64,000 nt of DNA, from contig NZ_AZQN01000006.1 in the NCBI RefSeq assembly GCF_000566685.1, positions 186,001-250,000 of the forward strand, read 5' to 3'. The position numbers and the translations under genes were made by a program. Positions 1-10,600 of the stretch are shown piece by piece (position 1 is the stretch's first letter; each line of letters begins with the position of its first letter). The notes under the pieces were generated by a model. It made no database searches, was not told the DNA's origin, and worked only from the letters and a program-made list of their open reading frames with translations. The stretch comes from Dyadobacter tibetensis Y620-1. GTDB taxonomy: Bacteria > Bacteroidota > Bacteroidia > Cytophagales > Spirosomataceae.

Positions 1-491
1 TGTTTCTGAATGTAACAGGTGAAGAGAAAGGACTTTTTGGGTCTGAATATTACTCCGAGAACCCTATCTTGCCTCTGAAGAATACCATCGCCAACTTGAA
101 TATCGATATGATTGGCCGGGTGGATGCAGCGCATGAAAATGACCCGAAATATGTGTATCTGATAGGTTCCGATAAGCTATCGTCTGAACTGCATGCGATC
201 AGCGAAGAGGCGAATAAGAAGTATATTAACTACGATCTGGACTACACTTTCAATGATCCTAGCGACCCTAATCGTTTTTACTATCGTTCCGATCATTACA
301 ATTTTGCCAAGAATAATGTGCCGGTGATCTTTTACTTTACCGGCGTACATGAAGATTACCACCGCCCTGGCGACGATGTGGAGAAAATTATGTTCGATAA
401 GCAGGCACCCATCGTGAAGTTGGTGTTTCACACGGCTTGGGAGCTGGTCAATCGGGAGAGCCGCATTGTGGTAGACAGCAATAAAAAGTAA
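1..491 (+). CDS. M28 family zinc aminopeptidase (C-terminal part, 5' end outside window)
   Basis: The reading frame is open from base 3 at the window edge to the stop at 489-491, so the gene begins upstream. The visible part carries M28 hallmarks: the Glu-Glu pair in TGEEKGLFGS (catalytic Glu and zinc Glu), the zinc Asp in NIDMIGR, and the distal zinc His in EDYHRPGDD after the SDHYNFA segment. M28 enzymes remove N-terminal residues from peptides; Bacteroidota versions are usually exported. An intrinsic terminator follows. The substrate cannot be told from this fragment. Confidence 0.88.
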   Translation, partial: FLNVTGEEKGLFGSEYYSENPILPLKNTIANLNIDMIGRVDAAHENDPKYVYLIGSDKLSSELHAISEEANKKYINYDLDYTFNDPSDPNRFYYRSDHYNFAKNNVPVIFYFTGVHEDYHRPGDDVEKIMFDKQAPIVKLVFHTAWELVNRESRIVVDSNKK

Positions 492-517
492 GTCTGGCAG
501 CCCATCAAAGAAAATCG

Positions 518-566
518 AAGCCCTATGTCTCCGGCCTGTATCAGGAAGGTGTCATAGGGCTTTTTT
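518..566 (+). terminator. Rho-independent terminator after the M28 peptidase gene
   Basis: A 10-bp stem AAGCCCTATG (518-527) pairs with CATAGGGCTT (553-562) and is followed by a T run to 566. It lies 27 bp after the peptidase stop and before the TraB/GumN gene. Confidence 0.8.
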
Positions 567-635
567 AATCAAAGGACTGTTTTTTGTCTTTGCAATCCTC
601 ATTTCAGCGTTCTACTATTTTATCTTTAAAATATC

Positions 636-1490
636 ATGAGAAAATTACTTTGCTGTTTTCTTTTATTATTCAGTCTGAGGGCTCAGGCTCAGGCTCCTGA
701 GGACAAAAGTTTGCTATGGGCTATTTCCGGTAACAACCTGTCGCAGACCTCCTTTCTTTTTGGAACCATACATTTGGTTTGTCCGGACGACTTCGACCTA
801 AATGCTTCTATTCAGGAAAAATTAAAACTAACGGAGCAACTGGTGCTGGAAGTAGACATGGACGATCCGGCTATGATGGCTACGATGATGCAAGCCGTTT
901 TTATGAAGGATACCACATTGCAAACCCTGCTTCAGCCCCAGGATTATACGTTTCTTCAAAATTTCTTTAAGGATTCGGTAGGTTTGGATCTGGCGGTATT
1001 TGGCAATGCCAAGCCTATACTGCTTTTGGGGCCTATGCTTGGAGCCATCCTCTCTTGCGACCCCCTTTCTTATGAGCAGGAACTAATGAATCTGCTGGAA
1101 GATCAACACCAAGAAGTCGTCGGTCTTGAGACCGTTGAGGAACAGATGACGGCCTTGAATGCTATTTCTTATGCCGATCAGGCAGAGATGCTAATGCACT
1201 TGGTGCGCGACTTGCCCAAGGCACGGGAGGAGTTTGCGGCCATGGTATCACGTTATCGGGCGCAGGATATCAATGGATTGTTTCAGTTGACAGAGACCAG
1301 CGAATTCGAAGTGCAAAACTACGATAAGGCCCTGCTTGAAGACAGGAATCGAGCGTGGATCGGACGGATGGAAGTGCTCATGAAAGATAAACCCTCATTC
1401 TTTGCCGTTGGTGCGGCACATCTGGGTGGAGCCAAGGGAGTAATTACCCTTTTAAGAAATGCAGGCTATCAGGTCGAGCCGGTACAATAA
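636..1490 (+). CDS. TraB/GumN family protein
   Basis: This 284-residue protein has a signal peptide (MRKLLCCFLLLFSLRAQAQA). The mature N terminus reads LLWAISGNNLSQTSFLFGTIHL, with the GTIHL motif that defines TraB/GumN (also called TIKI-like) proteins. The second conserved His motif, FFAVGAAHLGG, is near the C terminus. TIKI members are metal-dependent proteases of the erythromycin-esterase-like fold; the bacterial role is largely unknown. The length is normal for the family. It is likely periplasmic and monocistronic, since a terminator precedes it and nuoN converges from the other side. Confidence 0.87.
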   Translation: MRKLLCCFLLLFSLRAQAQAPEDKSLLWAISGNNLSQTSFLFGTIHLVCPDDFDLNASIQEKLKLTEQLVLEVDMDDPAMMATMMQAVFMKDTTLQTLLQPQDYTFLQNFFKDSVGLDLAVFGNAKPILLLGPMLGAILSCDPLSYEQELMNLLEDQHQEVVGLETVEEQMTALNAISYADQAEMLMHLVRDLPKAREEFAAMVSRYRAQDINGLFQLTETSEFEVQNYDKALLEDRNRAWIGRMEVLMKDKPSFFAVGAAHLGGAKGVITLLRNAGYQVEPVQ

Positions 1491-1502
1491 AGATTTAATT
1501 TC

Positions 1503-2963
1503 TTAAAAAGCACTAATCCAGTTCATTAACCACTCGGGTCTGGCGAATAGTCCCAAGATGAGTAAAGTAAGCCCCAGAGCCATAGTTTTTCCAGAGAAAG
1601 TGTCCATAGCTGGAATAAGGGGAAGATCCTTTTCTTCCTTGAAAAATAATAGATAAGGAAGCCGGAGGTAATAGGCCAGTGCCACTGCAGCATTGAGGAT
1701 GCCACCAATCAGAAGCCAGAGCATCCAGGTACTTTCCTGGTGCTGATAACCATCCCACAAGGCCGAAAATATCAATAATTTGGCCGTAAAGCCTACCGTA
1801 GGAGGAAGTCCCGCAAGGGCGATGAGGGCGACGGTGAGCGCAGCCGCTACCAATACATTGTTCCGGCCCAGTCCTTCGAAGTCGGCCAGGTTGGCACTGG
1901 AACGGGGCTGTAATAGGTCGATTAAAAAGAAGACGGCAAGGTTAACAATCAAATAGGCTGCGACATAAAACACTGCCGACTCGAAGCCAAGCTTGCTGGC
2001 TACGGTCACGCCAATAATGAGATATCCGGCCTGAGCGATGGAGCTATAGGCCATGAGTCTGCGGGCGTTGCGCTGCCACAGGGCGCCCACATTGCCCATG
2101 GTAATACTGATCAGGGCTATGCCCCCCAATACCGGGAAGTAGGGGTCGGGAAGGGCAGTGGTGAGCCGAATGACGACAAGCAGAACAGCCGCTTTAGGTG
2201 CCACCGATAAAAAAGAAACCAGAGGGGTAGGGGCAGCCTCGTATACATCGGGCGTCCACACATGAAAAGGTACCAAGGAAAGTTTGAAAAGAAGTCCTCC
2301 CAAAAGCATGACCATAGCAGTAACGCTCACGACCGGTTCGTTGGCCATAAGCCCCGAGTATAAGCCCGGGTCGGTGATGTTCATGGTAGCTGTAAGGCCA
2401 TAGACCAGGGAAATCCCGTAGAGCATAACAGCCGAGCTGGTTGCGCCAAAAAGCAGGTATTTTATACCCCCTTCGGCGGCTTTACGGTTGGGCTGTAAGG
2501 CTACCAGCAGATAGGAGCATATCGATACCAATTCAATACATAGATAAATGGTAAGGAGATGTGTGGACATCACCAGCAGGTGTAGGCCAGCAACGGTGAC
2601 GATGAGTATGGCGTTAAATTCGGGAGGGAAATCGTATTTTAGCAGCCGGACATGCATCAGTGTGAATAGCCATGCCGATAGGATAAGCAGTTTGAAAAAG
2701 ATAGCCTGGTGATCCAAGAAAAGCAACGGATAAAAGCGGAAGGAAGCGCCACTATCCCATTGGCAACAAACCAATACAAAAGTGATTAAAGCGCCAGCCA
2801 CACAGATCCCATGAAGTATATTGGCGACCTGCTTACGCTTAGGGCTTTTTATTAAAATTAACTCAGCCAGCAGAATAACACAGAAAAGTAGCATCAGGAA
2901 GATCTCAGGTAAGATTCCGGTTAGGCTTTGACGTATGTGCAGGAGTTGTTCGTTTAAATCCAA
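1503..2963 (-). CDS. nuoN: NADH-quinone oxidoreductase subunit N
   Basis: This is an antiporter-like membrane subunit of respiratory complex I (proton-pumping NADH:quinone oxidoreductase). The protein is almost wholly hydrophobic, with the NuoN-type segments GGLLFKLSLVPFHVWTPDVYEAAPTPLVSFLSV (broken Lys helix and HxW..DVYEGAP motif) and MAYSSIAQAGYLIIG. An ATG exists at 3017, but I prefer the TTG at 2963 (DLNEQLLHIRQSLTGILPEIFL), because an exact -7 element lies between the two and the extra 18 residues are unlike NuoN. No other nuo gene is adjacent and a divergent gene starts at 3042, so it is not in a nuo operon here. Confidence 0.92.
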   Translation of the reverse strand: MDLNEQLLHIRQSLTGILPEIFLMLLFCVILLAELILIKSPKRKQVANILHGICVAGALITFVLVCCQWDSGASFRFYPLLFLDHQAIFFKLLILSAWLFTLMHVRLLKYDFPPEFNAILIVTVAGLHLLVMSTHLLTIYLCIELVSICSYLLVALQPNRKAAEGGIKYLLFGATSSAVMLYGISLVYGLTATMNITDPGLYSGLMANEPVVSVTAMVMLLGGLLFKLSLVPFHVWTPDVYEAAPTPLVSFLSVAPKAAVLLVVIRLTTALPDPYFPVLGGIALISITMGNVGALWQRNARRLMAYSSIAQAGYLIIGVTVASKLGFESAVFYVAAYLIVNLAVFFLIDLLQPRSSANLADFEGLGRNNVLVAAALTVALIALAGLPPTVGFTAKLLIFSALWDGYQHQESTWMLWLLIGGILNAAVALAYYLRLPYLLFFKEEKDLPLIPAMDTFSGKTMALGLTLLILGLFARPEWLMNWISAF

Positions 2964-2986
2964 TGGGGCAGGTACAATTTTTTTGG

Positions 2987-2994
2987 CAAAAGTA
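2987..2994 (-). promoter_or_regulatory. -7 promoter element for nuoN
   Basis: On the minus strand TACTTTTG matches the Bacteroidota -7 consensus TAnnTTTG exactly. Transcription would start near 2981, giving a leader of about 18 nt before the TTG at 2963. No clear -33 TTG was seen. Confidence 0.45.
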
Positions 2995-3041
2995 CATAAA
3001 GATGGTAGGGAATCCATCCTAAGGACTAAACTAATTGATTT

Positions 3042-3683
3042 ATGAAAACTTTCCGATATTTCTTTCTTACAATATTGATCGCTTCGGCCGGTCTGGCAAA
3101 TGGTCAGGACTTAAGCTTGTTAGGGGCCATGCAGCTCGATTCCGCAGCTGCCAAAAAACCTTCGGCCTATTTGTTCGATGAGTATTACACAGGTTCTGTC
3201 ACTGGGGAAGGGGGGCTTGTCGTCGACGGCGTCAACCTCCGATTCAATACGGCCAGCAATAGGCTTGAAATTAAGAAGGAAGACTCACTGTTCGTGACGG
3301 GCGCCGCCGTGACAGGTTTTACGCTTCCTACGGGCACGGCATTATATTATTTTCAAAGGGGCTTCCCGGCGGTAGACAACGGGTCGGCCGAAACTTTTTA
3401 TCAAGTGCTATACGATGGCAATGTGAAGTTGCTGAAACGATACTCGCCCCAGAAAGCGGGGACGAATATCATTGACAACGGGAAATTGTATATTCTGAAG
3501 GCAGGGAAGATGAACCCAGTTAGCCTTAGCAATCGGGAGAGTTTTTTAAAGGTTCTATCCGATGAGCGTAACAAAATGAATTATATCATCAAAGAGTCTC
3601 AATTCGATTTTGCAGAGGCCGACGACCTGGTCATTCTTCTCCAGGAGTACGACGCTTATAAAGCGGGTCGCGGGGGGAATTAA
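3042..3683 (+). CDS. Secreted protein of unknown function
   Basis: I do not recognise this 213-residue protein. It has a clear signal peptide ([21 protein letters not shown], cleavage before QDLS). The mature part is soluble, without transmembrane helices or Cys pairs, and looks beta-rich ([26 protein letters not shown]). It is probably periplasmic or surface exposed. It is divergent from nuoN, and its stop overlaps the stop of the convergent phosphatase gene through the shared TTAA at 3680-3683. Confidence 0.75.
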   Translation: MKTFRYFFLTILIASAGLANGQDLSLLGAMQLDSAAAKKPSAYLFDEYYTGSVTGEGGLVVDGVNLRFNTASNRLEIKKEDSLFVTGAAVTGFTLPTGTALYYFQRGFPAVDNGSAETFYQVLYDGNVKLLKRYSPQKAGTNIIDNGKLYILKAGKMNPVSLSNRESFLKVLSDERNKMNYIIKESQFDFAEADDLVILLQEYDAYKAGRGGN

Positions 3684-4915
3684 TCCTTGCTATCGACGAT
3701 CCAGCGGTTAACGCAATTATCTGGCGCTTCTATTACCACTTTTAGGAATTTTGAGGGGTATTTAGAAGCGTCAATTTCTACTTTTTGCAAACCTGCTTCC
3801 ACTTCAGCTACCAAGCGATAGTGATCGCGTCCACCCGTGTTGAAGTGGTTGGTAGTTGCCAACCAAATCTTCACCGGTGCTTTACCGTCAATTGCCTGCC
3901 AAGACACTTCAATTTTTCCATCTTTTTTGGTAGCACTGGGTTTAATTACAGATACAGGACCAGTCAACGGAACGCCATCGATTTCAAAGGCTTGTTCCTT
4001 CGGGAAGCGAACTTTTAAATGGCGGGCCAGAGTAGGCATGATATCTACAATGCCTGGATTTTTTTTGAAAGCGGGGTTGAGCAACTTGGAGTTGGTGACC
4101 ATCCAGGTGTTACGCTCCCGGTCGGATTGCCCCCCATGGCCTCTACCCGTTTTCGGGTCCCGACCGTGATCGGTGGTGATAAAGATCATCCAATCTTCCT
4201 CATGATTTTTCTCCCGATCTTTTATAGCCTGCCAGAGTTTTCCCATCTGCTGATCCATGATCTGAATGGATTCATGAAACTGAGGGCTATCCCCATACCG
4301 ATGGCCCATATCGTCGGTGTATTCCAGGTACACCCAGGAGAGGTCGGGAGCCTGAGTCCGAATATACTGCGCCGCTTCTGCCGTCACCTTTTCGTCGATG
4401 AGGTGAATATAACGTTTGTCTTTATCGTGGGGGAATTGAATGGTGTCTAGTTCGAATCCGTCGAAGGGATAGTCGATGCGCAGATAGTCTGTCTGGGGGA
4501 GTCCCTCGCCGATTAACTTGGTACGGTTGTCGAGCCAGGTAGAGAAAACGGCGGTCTGTTTGTCGGGGTATTGTTCTTTAAAGAACCGAAAGATCGACCA
4601 GTAGGCGTAATTCGGATCTTTGATACTGTTTCCCCAAACATTATGCTTGTTGACCCAGGTGCCAGTCAGCAAACTGTTATAGCCTACTGCCGAAATGGTG
4701 GGTGTTTGGGAATACCCATCCTTTTCACCTCCCACATAGGCACGGGTATAGCCTCCTGCGGCAGCAATGGAATCCAGGTAGGGAGTACTTATTTTTTCGA
4801 TTACATCACTGGAAATTCCATCGACGATGACGAAGAGTGCTTTAGGCGTTTTTTGCGCCTGTACTTGGTTTAATCCCCATAATAGGGCCAAAAGGGTTAA
4901 AGAGTATTTTTTCAT
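3680..4915 (-). CDS. Alkaline phosphatase superfamily protein (phosphodiesterase/nucleotide pyrophosphatase type)
   Basis: This exported hydrolase of the alkaline phosphatase superfamily has about 411 residues from ATG 4915. That start gives a proper signal peptide ([20 protein letters not shown]); the upstream extension to 4981 overlaps the preceding gene and is unlikely. Visible metal and active-site motifs are [12 protein letters not shown] (first Asp), the nucleophile region [26 protein letters not shown] (D...H) and [17 protein letters not shown]. The C-terminal part resembles a small beta domain. It is the last gene of the SusC/SusD/metallophosphoesterase operon, which suggests cleavage of phosphate esters or diesters taken up through that operon. 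The substrate is unknown. Confidence 0.87.
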   Translation of the reverse strand: MKKYSLTLLALLWGLNQVQAQKTPKALFVIVDGISSDVIEKISTPYLDSIAAAGGYTRAYVGGEKDGYSQTPTISAVGYNSLLTGTWVNKHNVWGNSIKDPNYAYWSIFRFFKEQYPDKQTAVFSTWLDNRTKLIGEGLPQTDYLRIDYPFDGFELDTIQFPHDKDKRYIHLIDEKVTAEAAQYIRTQAPDLSWVYLEYTDDMGHRYGDSPQFHESIQIMDQQMGKLWQAIKDREKNHEEDWMIFITTDHGRDPKTGRGHGGQSDRERNTWMVTNSKLLNPAFKKNPGIVDIMPTLARHLKVRFPKEQAFEIDGVPLTGPVSVIKPSATKKDGKIEVSWQAIDGKAPVKIWLATTNHFNTGGRDHYRLVAEVEAGLQKVEIDASKYPSKFLKVVIEAPDNCVNRWIVDSKD

Positions 4916-4934
4916 ATTTGACTTAAGGTTGTAT

Positions 4935-5828
4935 TTAGTACGTATGAGGGTGATAAGTATTGATAACTCTACCGTCTGCATAACATTCTAGGATACTATA
5001 TCCCGGAGGTGTTTCCTGATAAAAATAAGGTCCGGCTGATTCTTTGTCGCCCTTACCCCACCAAAAACCGCTCATGGCTCCATTACAGCAATATTGTACC
5101 CCATTATAAACGGTATGGTCAAGAAGGTGTTGATGACCACTAAGACAGAGCTTTACTTTGTCCTGATGCCGGTAGAAGAGGTCTTTTAGGGCTTTAAAGT
5201 CGGAGTGGCCTCCCCCTACCAGAACCGGTGTGGTGCCCAAAATGGGGTAATGGGACATGAGAATTACTGGAGACCGATCCGGAAGGGCTTGCAATTCCGT
5301 CTCCAGCCAGGCAAATTGCTCTGGATCCAGCGTAATTTTGGGCTGGTTTCCATCCAGTATAAAGAAATGCCAGCCATTTTTCTGGAAGGAATAGTAGCGG
5401 TTTGGAATTTTTAAGCGCTGGACCACATAATCCTTCCCATACATGGGATCGTGCTTGGAGGGAGCAGCCCACCAAGGGTCATGATTGCCGATGCAGCTAT
5501 ATACTTCATAATCGGAAATGGTCTGCATACACTTGTCCCAAATGGTCCAATATTCCAGGGTTTTTTCTCTGGTGACATGGTCGTAATCGGCCGCCATAAT
5601 GGAATCACCCCCATTGAGGAAGAAATCGACCTTATGTTTTTTGATCTCTTCCAGACAATTTATAAATCGTGAGGGAGCACCTTCTTCGGCACGGATGTGC
5701 ACGTCCGTGATATGGGCGATGGTCAGGATGGGTGAGTCGGAATCTTCCGATAAAAGCATATTGGGGGAAGCAACCGCAGTTACTCCACCCAATATGCCGG
5801 CATTTTTTATCCAGTTACGTCTGTTCAT
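4935..5828 (-). CDS. Exported calcineurin-like metallophosphoesterase
   Basis: The 297-residue protein begins [15 protein letters not shown], a Tat-like twin-Arg leader. The full set of dimetal ligands of the calcineurin-like fold is present: ITDVHI (D, H), FFLNGGDSI (D), CIGNHDPW (N, H), LMSHYPI (H) and LSGHQH (GHxH). Such enzymes hydrolyse phosphomono- or diesters. It sits between susD (15 bp upstream) and the alkaline-phosphatase-type gene (19 bp downstream), in one operon. Two different phosphohydrolases behind one SusC/SusD pair point to a phosphorylated nutrient rather than a plain glycan; this is inference. Confidence 0.9.
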   Translation of the reverse strand: MNRRNWIKNAGILGGVTAVASPNMLLSEDSDSPILTIAHITDVHIRAEEGAPSRFINCLEEIKKHKVDFFLNGGDSIMAADYDHVTREKTLEYWTIWDKCMQTISDYEVYSCIGNHDPWWAAPSKHDPMYGKDYVVQRLKIPNRYYSFQKNGWHFFILDGNQPKITLDPEQFAWLETELQALPDRSPVILMSHYPILGTTPVLVGGGHSDFKALKDLFYRHQDKVKLCLSGHQHLLDHTVYNGVQYCCNGAMSGFWWGKGDKESAGPYFYQETPPGYSILECYADGRVINTYHPHTY

Positions 5829-5843
5829 AGGTCTATTAAACGG

Positions 5844-7637
5844 CTACCAGCCAAATACTTGTTTAAGATTGGGATTCAGTATAATCTGAGTTTGCGGGAT
5901 AGGTCTATAGTAATATTTAGGTTCTTCAAACGTCCTTGACGTCGTTTCGGTCACCGTGCTTCCGCCCGAGCTTCCATTTTTCAAATATACAGTAACGTCC
6001 TCTCCAAAAGCCCCCGTTTTGTAATATATCAGCGCTTTCCCCAGACTGTTCTTCTCTTTATTTGCCTCTTCGGGGATGGTAGCATCCTTTCCGATCAGGA
6101 TAATATCTTCAATTCCGTCGCCGGTTAGGTCGTATTTTCCCAGGCCGGAGAAGTACAGGCCTTCAGGAATATTGGTTAATAGCTTTCCAGCATTCCAACG
6201 CATCAGGTCATCGAAGCGGGTATTTTCAAAGGCAAACTCCACCCTTCTTTCCCTTCGGATTTCCAGGAGTACACCCAGGTTGCTGCCTGTAAGTGTAGGG
6301 TATTTTTTTGCCAAAATGGCATCTGGATTCGCATTGGCAATGGCCAGAGAAAGGTCTGGCATACCTACCCTTCGACGGAGCAAGTTAATACTCCCATCCA
6401 GATCTGACTGGGTAAGAGTATTTAGTTCTGCTTTAGCTTCAGCAAGAATGAGCAGTGCCTCGGCATAGCGATAAGCTGGAAAGTCGATGCCTTGGTTGAG
6501 GGTGGTGATGGTGGTGTTGGCGTAGCCCTTAAGCTGATGGTAACCGGTGAAATTTTTATTAAGGCGAAGGATATAAGCGGAAGTTTCTGGCTCCCTGATC
6601 CATCCAGGGTATACCAGGGTCTGGGAAAGCCGAGGATCTCGGTTTTTGAATTCTGTGACGAAATCAAATTGTGAATATCCGGGCTGATCCGTAAACCGGC
6701 TACCGTCTTTCATAAGGTAGGTCTGGACAAGATCCCTGGCTGGTGATTGCTCATATTCTCCAAAGACTACAGAATTGATATTCTGAGATCGGTTTTTTAC
6801 TGGGTCGAATGCATTTACTAAAATGACCTCTTTATTGCTGGTGAGATCCTGAGCATTGAAAAGGCTGGCGTAGTCCTGCTCCGGTTTTCCAGTATTGTAA
6901 ATTTGAAACTTCCCGGAAGCCTTAATTTCCATGGCCAAAGCAGCGGCCTTTTCCAGAAAAGCTTGGGCAGACCCCTGCAGGTTTAGCTCGCTATGATATT
7001 TACGGTAGCTACCTTCGTATAATGCTGTTCGTGCATAATATATTTTTACCGCCCACTTTCCCGGAGTTCCAGCATCGACGTTCTCCCTGACATGGTTATT
7101 GGCAAATTCCAGATCGGCCATGAGGCTGTCGACTACCATTGTACGTGGATCCTGGGTTTTATAAAGGGTTTCATCGTTAGCTCCGAGGGCGCTGCCATAC
7201 CAAGGTACATCGGAGAAGCGTTTGACCTTTTCCATATAGAAAAGTGCCCGATAGTACCGGGCCAGGCCTGCGTAATGATTCTTCACTTCGGCAGACACCT
7301 CGGCCTTTTGGTAATTGTCAAGAAAATAGTTGATATCGCGAAGCCGGCTCCAGCTCCAACCACCGGTAATGTTTTCGGAAGTGGTCGAACCCGTCATAAT
7401 GGTTTTCATTTCTACCGCTCCTGTGGTAGCCGCATTATCTGTATTCTGGTCGTTAAGATAAGAATACCGGTCGGGCATCGATAGCAGACCATTGATGTAC
7501 AGGGCCAGATCCTCTTCGGTATTGAAGAATGCCTCAGGAGAAATAGAGGTCTGCGGATACCGGTTCAAAAAGTCTTCGTCGCAGGCTGTGAGGCCGGTAA
7601 TTAGCACCAGCAGAGAAAAGAATATGTATTTTTTCAT
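5844..7637 (-). CDS. SusD/RagB-type outer-membrane nutrient-binding lipoprotein
   Basis: The 597-residue protein starts with a lipoprotein signal (MKKYIFFSLLVLITGLTAC), followed by DEDFLNRYPQTSISPEAFFNTEEDL, the typical SusD N terminus. The helical TPR-like region (YYRALFYMEKVKRFSDVPWY, YARTALYEGSYRKYH) and the C-terminal SusD motif (ALLILAEAKAEL, EIRRERRVEFAFENTRFDDLMRW) are clear. SusD proteins form the lid over the SusC pore and bind substrate at the cell surface. The gene lies 18 bp after the paired SusC gene. Confidence 0.95.
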   Translation of the reverse strand: MKKYIFFSLLVLITGLTACDEDFLNRYPQTSISPEAFFNTEEDLALYINGLLSMPDRYSYLNDQNTDNAATTGAVEMKTIMTGSTTSENITGGWSWSRLRDINYFLDNYQKAEVSAEVKNHYAGLARYYRALFYMEKVKRFSDVPWYGSALGANDETLYKTQDPRTMVVDSLMADLEFANNHVRENVDAGTPGKWAVKIYYARTALYEGSYRKYHSELNLQGSAQAFLEKAAALAMEIKASGKFQIYNTGKPEQDYASLFNAQDLTSNKEVILVNAFDPVKNRSQNINSVVFGEYEQSPARDLVQTYLMKDGSRFTDQPGYSQFDFVTEFKNRDPRLSQTLVYPGWIREPETSAYILRLNKNFTGYHQLKGYANTTITTLNQGIDFPAYRYAEALLILAEAKAELNTLTQSDLDGSINLLRRRVGMPDLSLAIANANPDAILAKKYPTLTGSNLGVLLEIRRERRVEFAFENTRFDDLMRWNAGKLLTNIPEGLYFSGLGKYDLTGDGIEDIILIGKDATIPEEANKEKNSLGKALIYYKTGAFGEDVTVYLKNGSSGGSTVTETTSRTFEEPKYYYRPIPQTQIILNPNLKQVFGW

Positions 7638-7655
7638 GTCGTAAGCAAATGAGGT

Positions 7656-10600
7656 TTAAAATTCGATGTTCAGGCCAAAAGCCAGTTTTCTTTGGAATGG
7701 ATAGGCCCTGGCACTGGATCCCTGATTGATGGCTTCTGGATCCACGAATTTTTTGATTTTTGAGAATTCGAAGATGTTCTCTGCAGTAGCGAAGACCCTC
7801 AGACGCTCTAGGGCCAGGCGCTGAAGTACGTTACGGGGGAGTGAATAGCCCAAGGTGATATTCTTTATCCGTACATAAGCTCCACTGAGGAGGTATTTTG
7901 TTTGTGGGATATCGAGTCCACTACCATAATTATTGTCGGCTAGCCATGATTGCATTACAGGATAGTTGGGATTGGTATTAGCATCGGCTAAGCCTGCGGC
8001 GATATATGATGCCGAATGTTTGGCTCTTTGGGCATCGCTGTCGGCAGTCGCTCGATAATGGTCCAGGTGCCAGGGATATACATTGGCATAGGGCTGTTGG
8101 TAGGGACCCCAGAATAGATAATGGTGAGGGTAATAATCTCCTTTCAATACTCCCTGAAGGAAAACGGAAGCGTCGAAGCCATTCCAGTCGGTGGCAAGGT
8201 TGAGGCCTATGCGGTATCGCTGTGTGCTGTTGCCGATTACCTTCAGGTCCTTGGGGTCAGAGGCAGTAAGGCCCTTTTCAATCTTTCCATCCCCATTTAG
8301 ATCCTTGTATTTGGGCCAGCCGGGTATGATGTCAAGGGCTCCCCAAGGAACGATGGCCGATTGGTCCAGATTCTTAATCTCTTCCTCATCTTTGAAAAAT
8401 CCATCGCTTTCCAGTCCCCATATTTCTCCTAGTTTTTCTCCTACCCGATGTTTAACCAGTAACTGCTGGTCATTTTTAAATTTCGTGATTTCTGCCTGTG
8501 AGTCGGAAAGTACGAGCTTAGCTTGCCAAGAGAGGGGCTTGGCACCAAGGTCGGTATGATCCGAATAAGCCAGAGATAGTTCCCAACCATTGGTTCGCAA
8601 GTCAGCTGAATTCTGGCTTGGAGCCGAAGAGCCCAGCACGGCAGGAAGTTCTTCTCCTGCGGTAAGCATCCCGGTAGTATTGCGAATGTAGTAGTCGTAA
8701 TTGAGGAGAATTTTATTCTTCCAGAGGCCAAGATCCATCCCGAAATTCTGGGTAGCAACCCGTTCCCAGGTATAGCGTGCGGGATCGATATACAGCGATG
8801 GAGCACCTGTGATGACCATTTTTTGGCTGCCCGCTATCAGGTAGCTGGAGAGGGCTGCCGGAAGTGTTTGTAAATAGTTGTAATAACCTACATTCTGATT
8901 CCCTAGCGTACCATAGGAGGTTCTGAATTTAAGAGTAGAAAGTGTAGGCTTTGCCCAACTCATAAAACCTTCTGAACTGGCTATCCAAGCCGCAGAAACG
9001 GAAGGGAACAGACCCCAACGTCTTTCGGATGGGAAACGTGAGGACCCATCCATACGTCCATTAATTTCTAGAATATACCGGTCTTGGAAGGTATAGTTTA
9101 AGCGGCTGAAATAACTCCGGGTGGCGTAGGCGTCATATCCGCTGAATATTTTAGCTTCGCCGGTAGTAAGTCCAATAAAGGGCAAGGAAGAAGATATTAA
9201 CTGGTCTCTCTGAGCCATCACCGTTCCATAGATATAGCTTTCCTGGTTATAGCCTGCAAGAACACTTAGTCCATGTGTCCCGAAATCTTTACGATAATTA
9301 GCATATAGGTTAATAGCGTTGTTTTTCAAATCGCCGTTATTTTGCGATACATAGCCATTGCCACCTTCCTGACGGATGTCGTCGGGGCCATAGCCGATGC
9401 TATACTTCTGCTGATAATTATCGTATTGTCTCGATTCTTTTTTGAAGCTAAAATCGGCATTCACCTGTAGATCCCCCTTAAAAAAGGTCCCGGCAAGAGA
9501 GGTAATGTTTTGTAATCCAAATAAGTTTTCCTGGTTTTGCCCTCCATCCACGAGGGTAGCCGCCAGCCGTCCGGCCGATGTATTGGCCCAGGTTCCATCC
9601 GGGTTCTGTGCCACATCGATGGGTTGTAAGGTATATAGATTGGTGATATTCGCTAAGGGTTGTTCCCTTTTGGTCTGATAAATGGATAGGTTATTGTCGA
9701 CTTTGAGCCATTTTACAGGAGAAAAGTTGGTGCGTGCCTTCAGACCATAGCGATCCCAATAGTCCGCTGCCAATTTGTTCAGGCCGTTTTCGCGGGTGTA
9801 GTCGGCCGATAAATAGTACCCAATAGGCATTTTGTTGACCTGAGCTCCTCCGCTGAAAGAAAGACTTTGTTTCTGTGAAAATGCGGAAGGATTAAAAAAG
9901 TAGGTATACCAATCAGTATCGCCCATATAGGCCCATTTGCTTGGATCCTGTGGGTTCAGACGGGTGTCGGGAAGGGAGGGGTCTTCCGATCGTTGCTTGG
10001 CCCAAGCATAATGCTCATCCGAAAAGTTCACATAATCCCAAGGTGTATTGTCAGTAGCGGTCTCCAGCACCCTTGAGAAAATATAAGGGTCGGTTACAGG
10101 CTTGGGAAGTACGCTGGGCTTGCCCCAGGAAAAATAGGTGTTGTAGCTAATAGACTGCCGGCCTTGTCCACCTTGTTTGGTTGTGATCAGAATGACCCCG
10201 AAGGCGGCTCTGGCTCCATAGATGGCGGCTGAGGCGGCGTCACGAAGTACGGTAAAGGATGCTATATCGGCGGGATTAAGTCGTAACATGTCGTTGCCAT
10301 CCGAAGACGGGATTCCGTCGATAACGATCAGAGGACTGCCGCCATTAATGGAAGTGTATCCACGGATATTGATCTCCGGTACTGTTCCTGGTGCTCCACC
10401 CCCATAGGTAATGTTGAGTCCGGGGCTGATACCCTGCAAGCCTTGCATGACATTTGCAATAGGCCGATCTTCAAGTTGCTTGCCAGCAATCTGGTCTACG
10501 GCTCCGGCCAGATTGATCTTTTTTTGAGTGCCAAAGCCTACGACCACCGTTTCCTGCAGCGTATTCACGTCTTCCTGAAGCGAAACCGTAAGTGTGCCAG

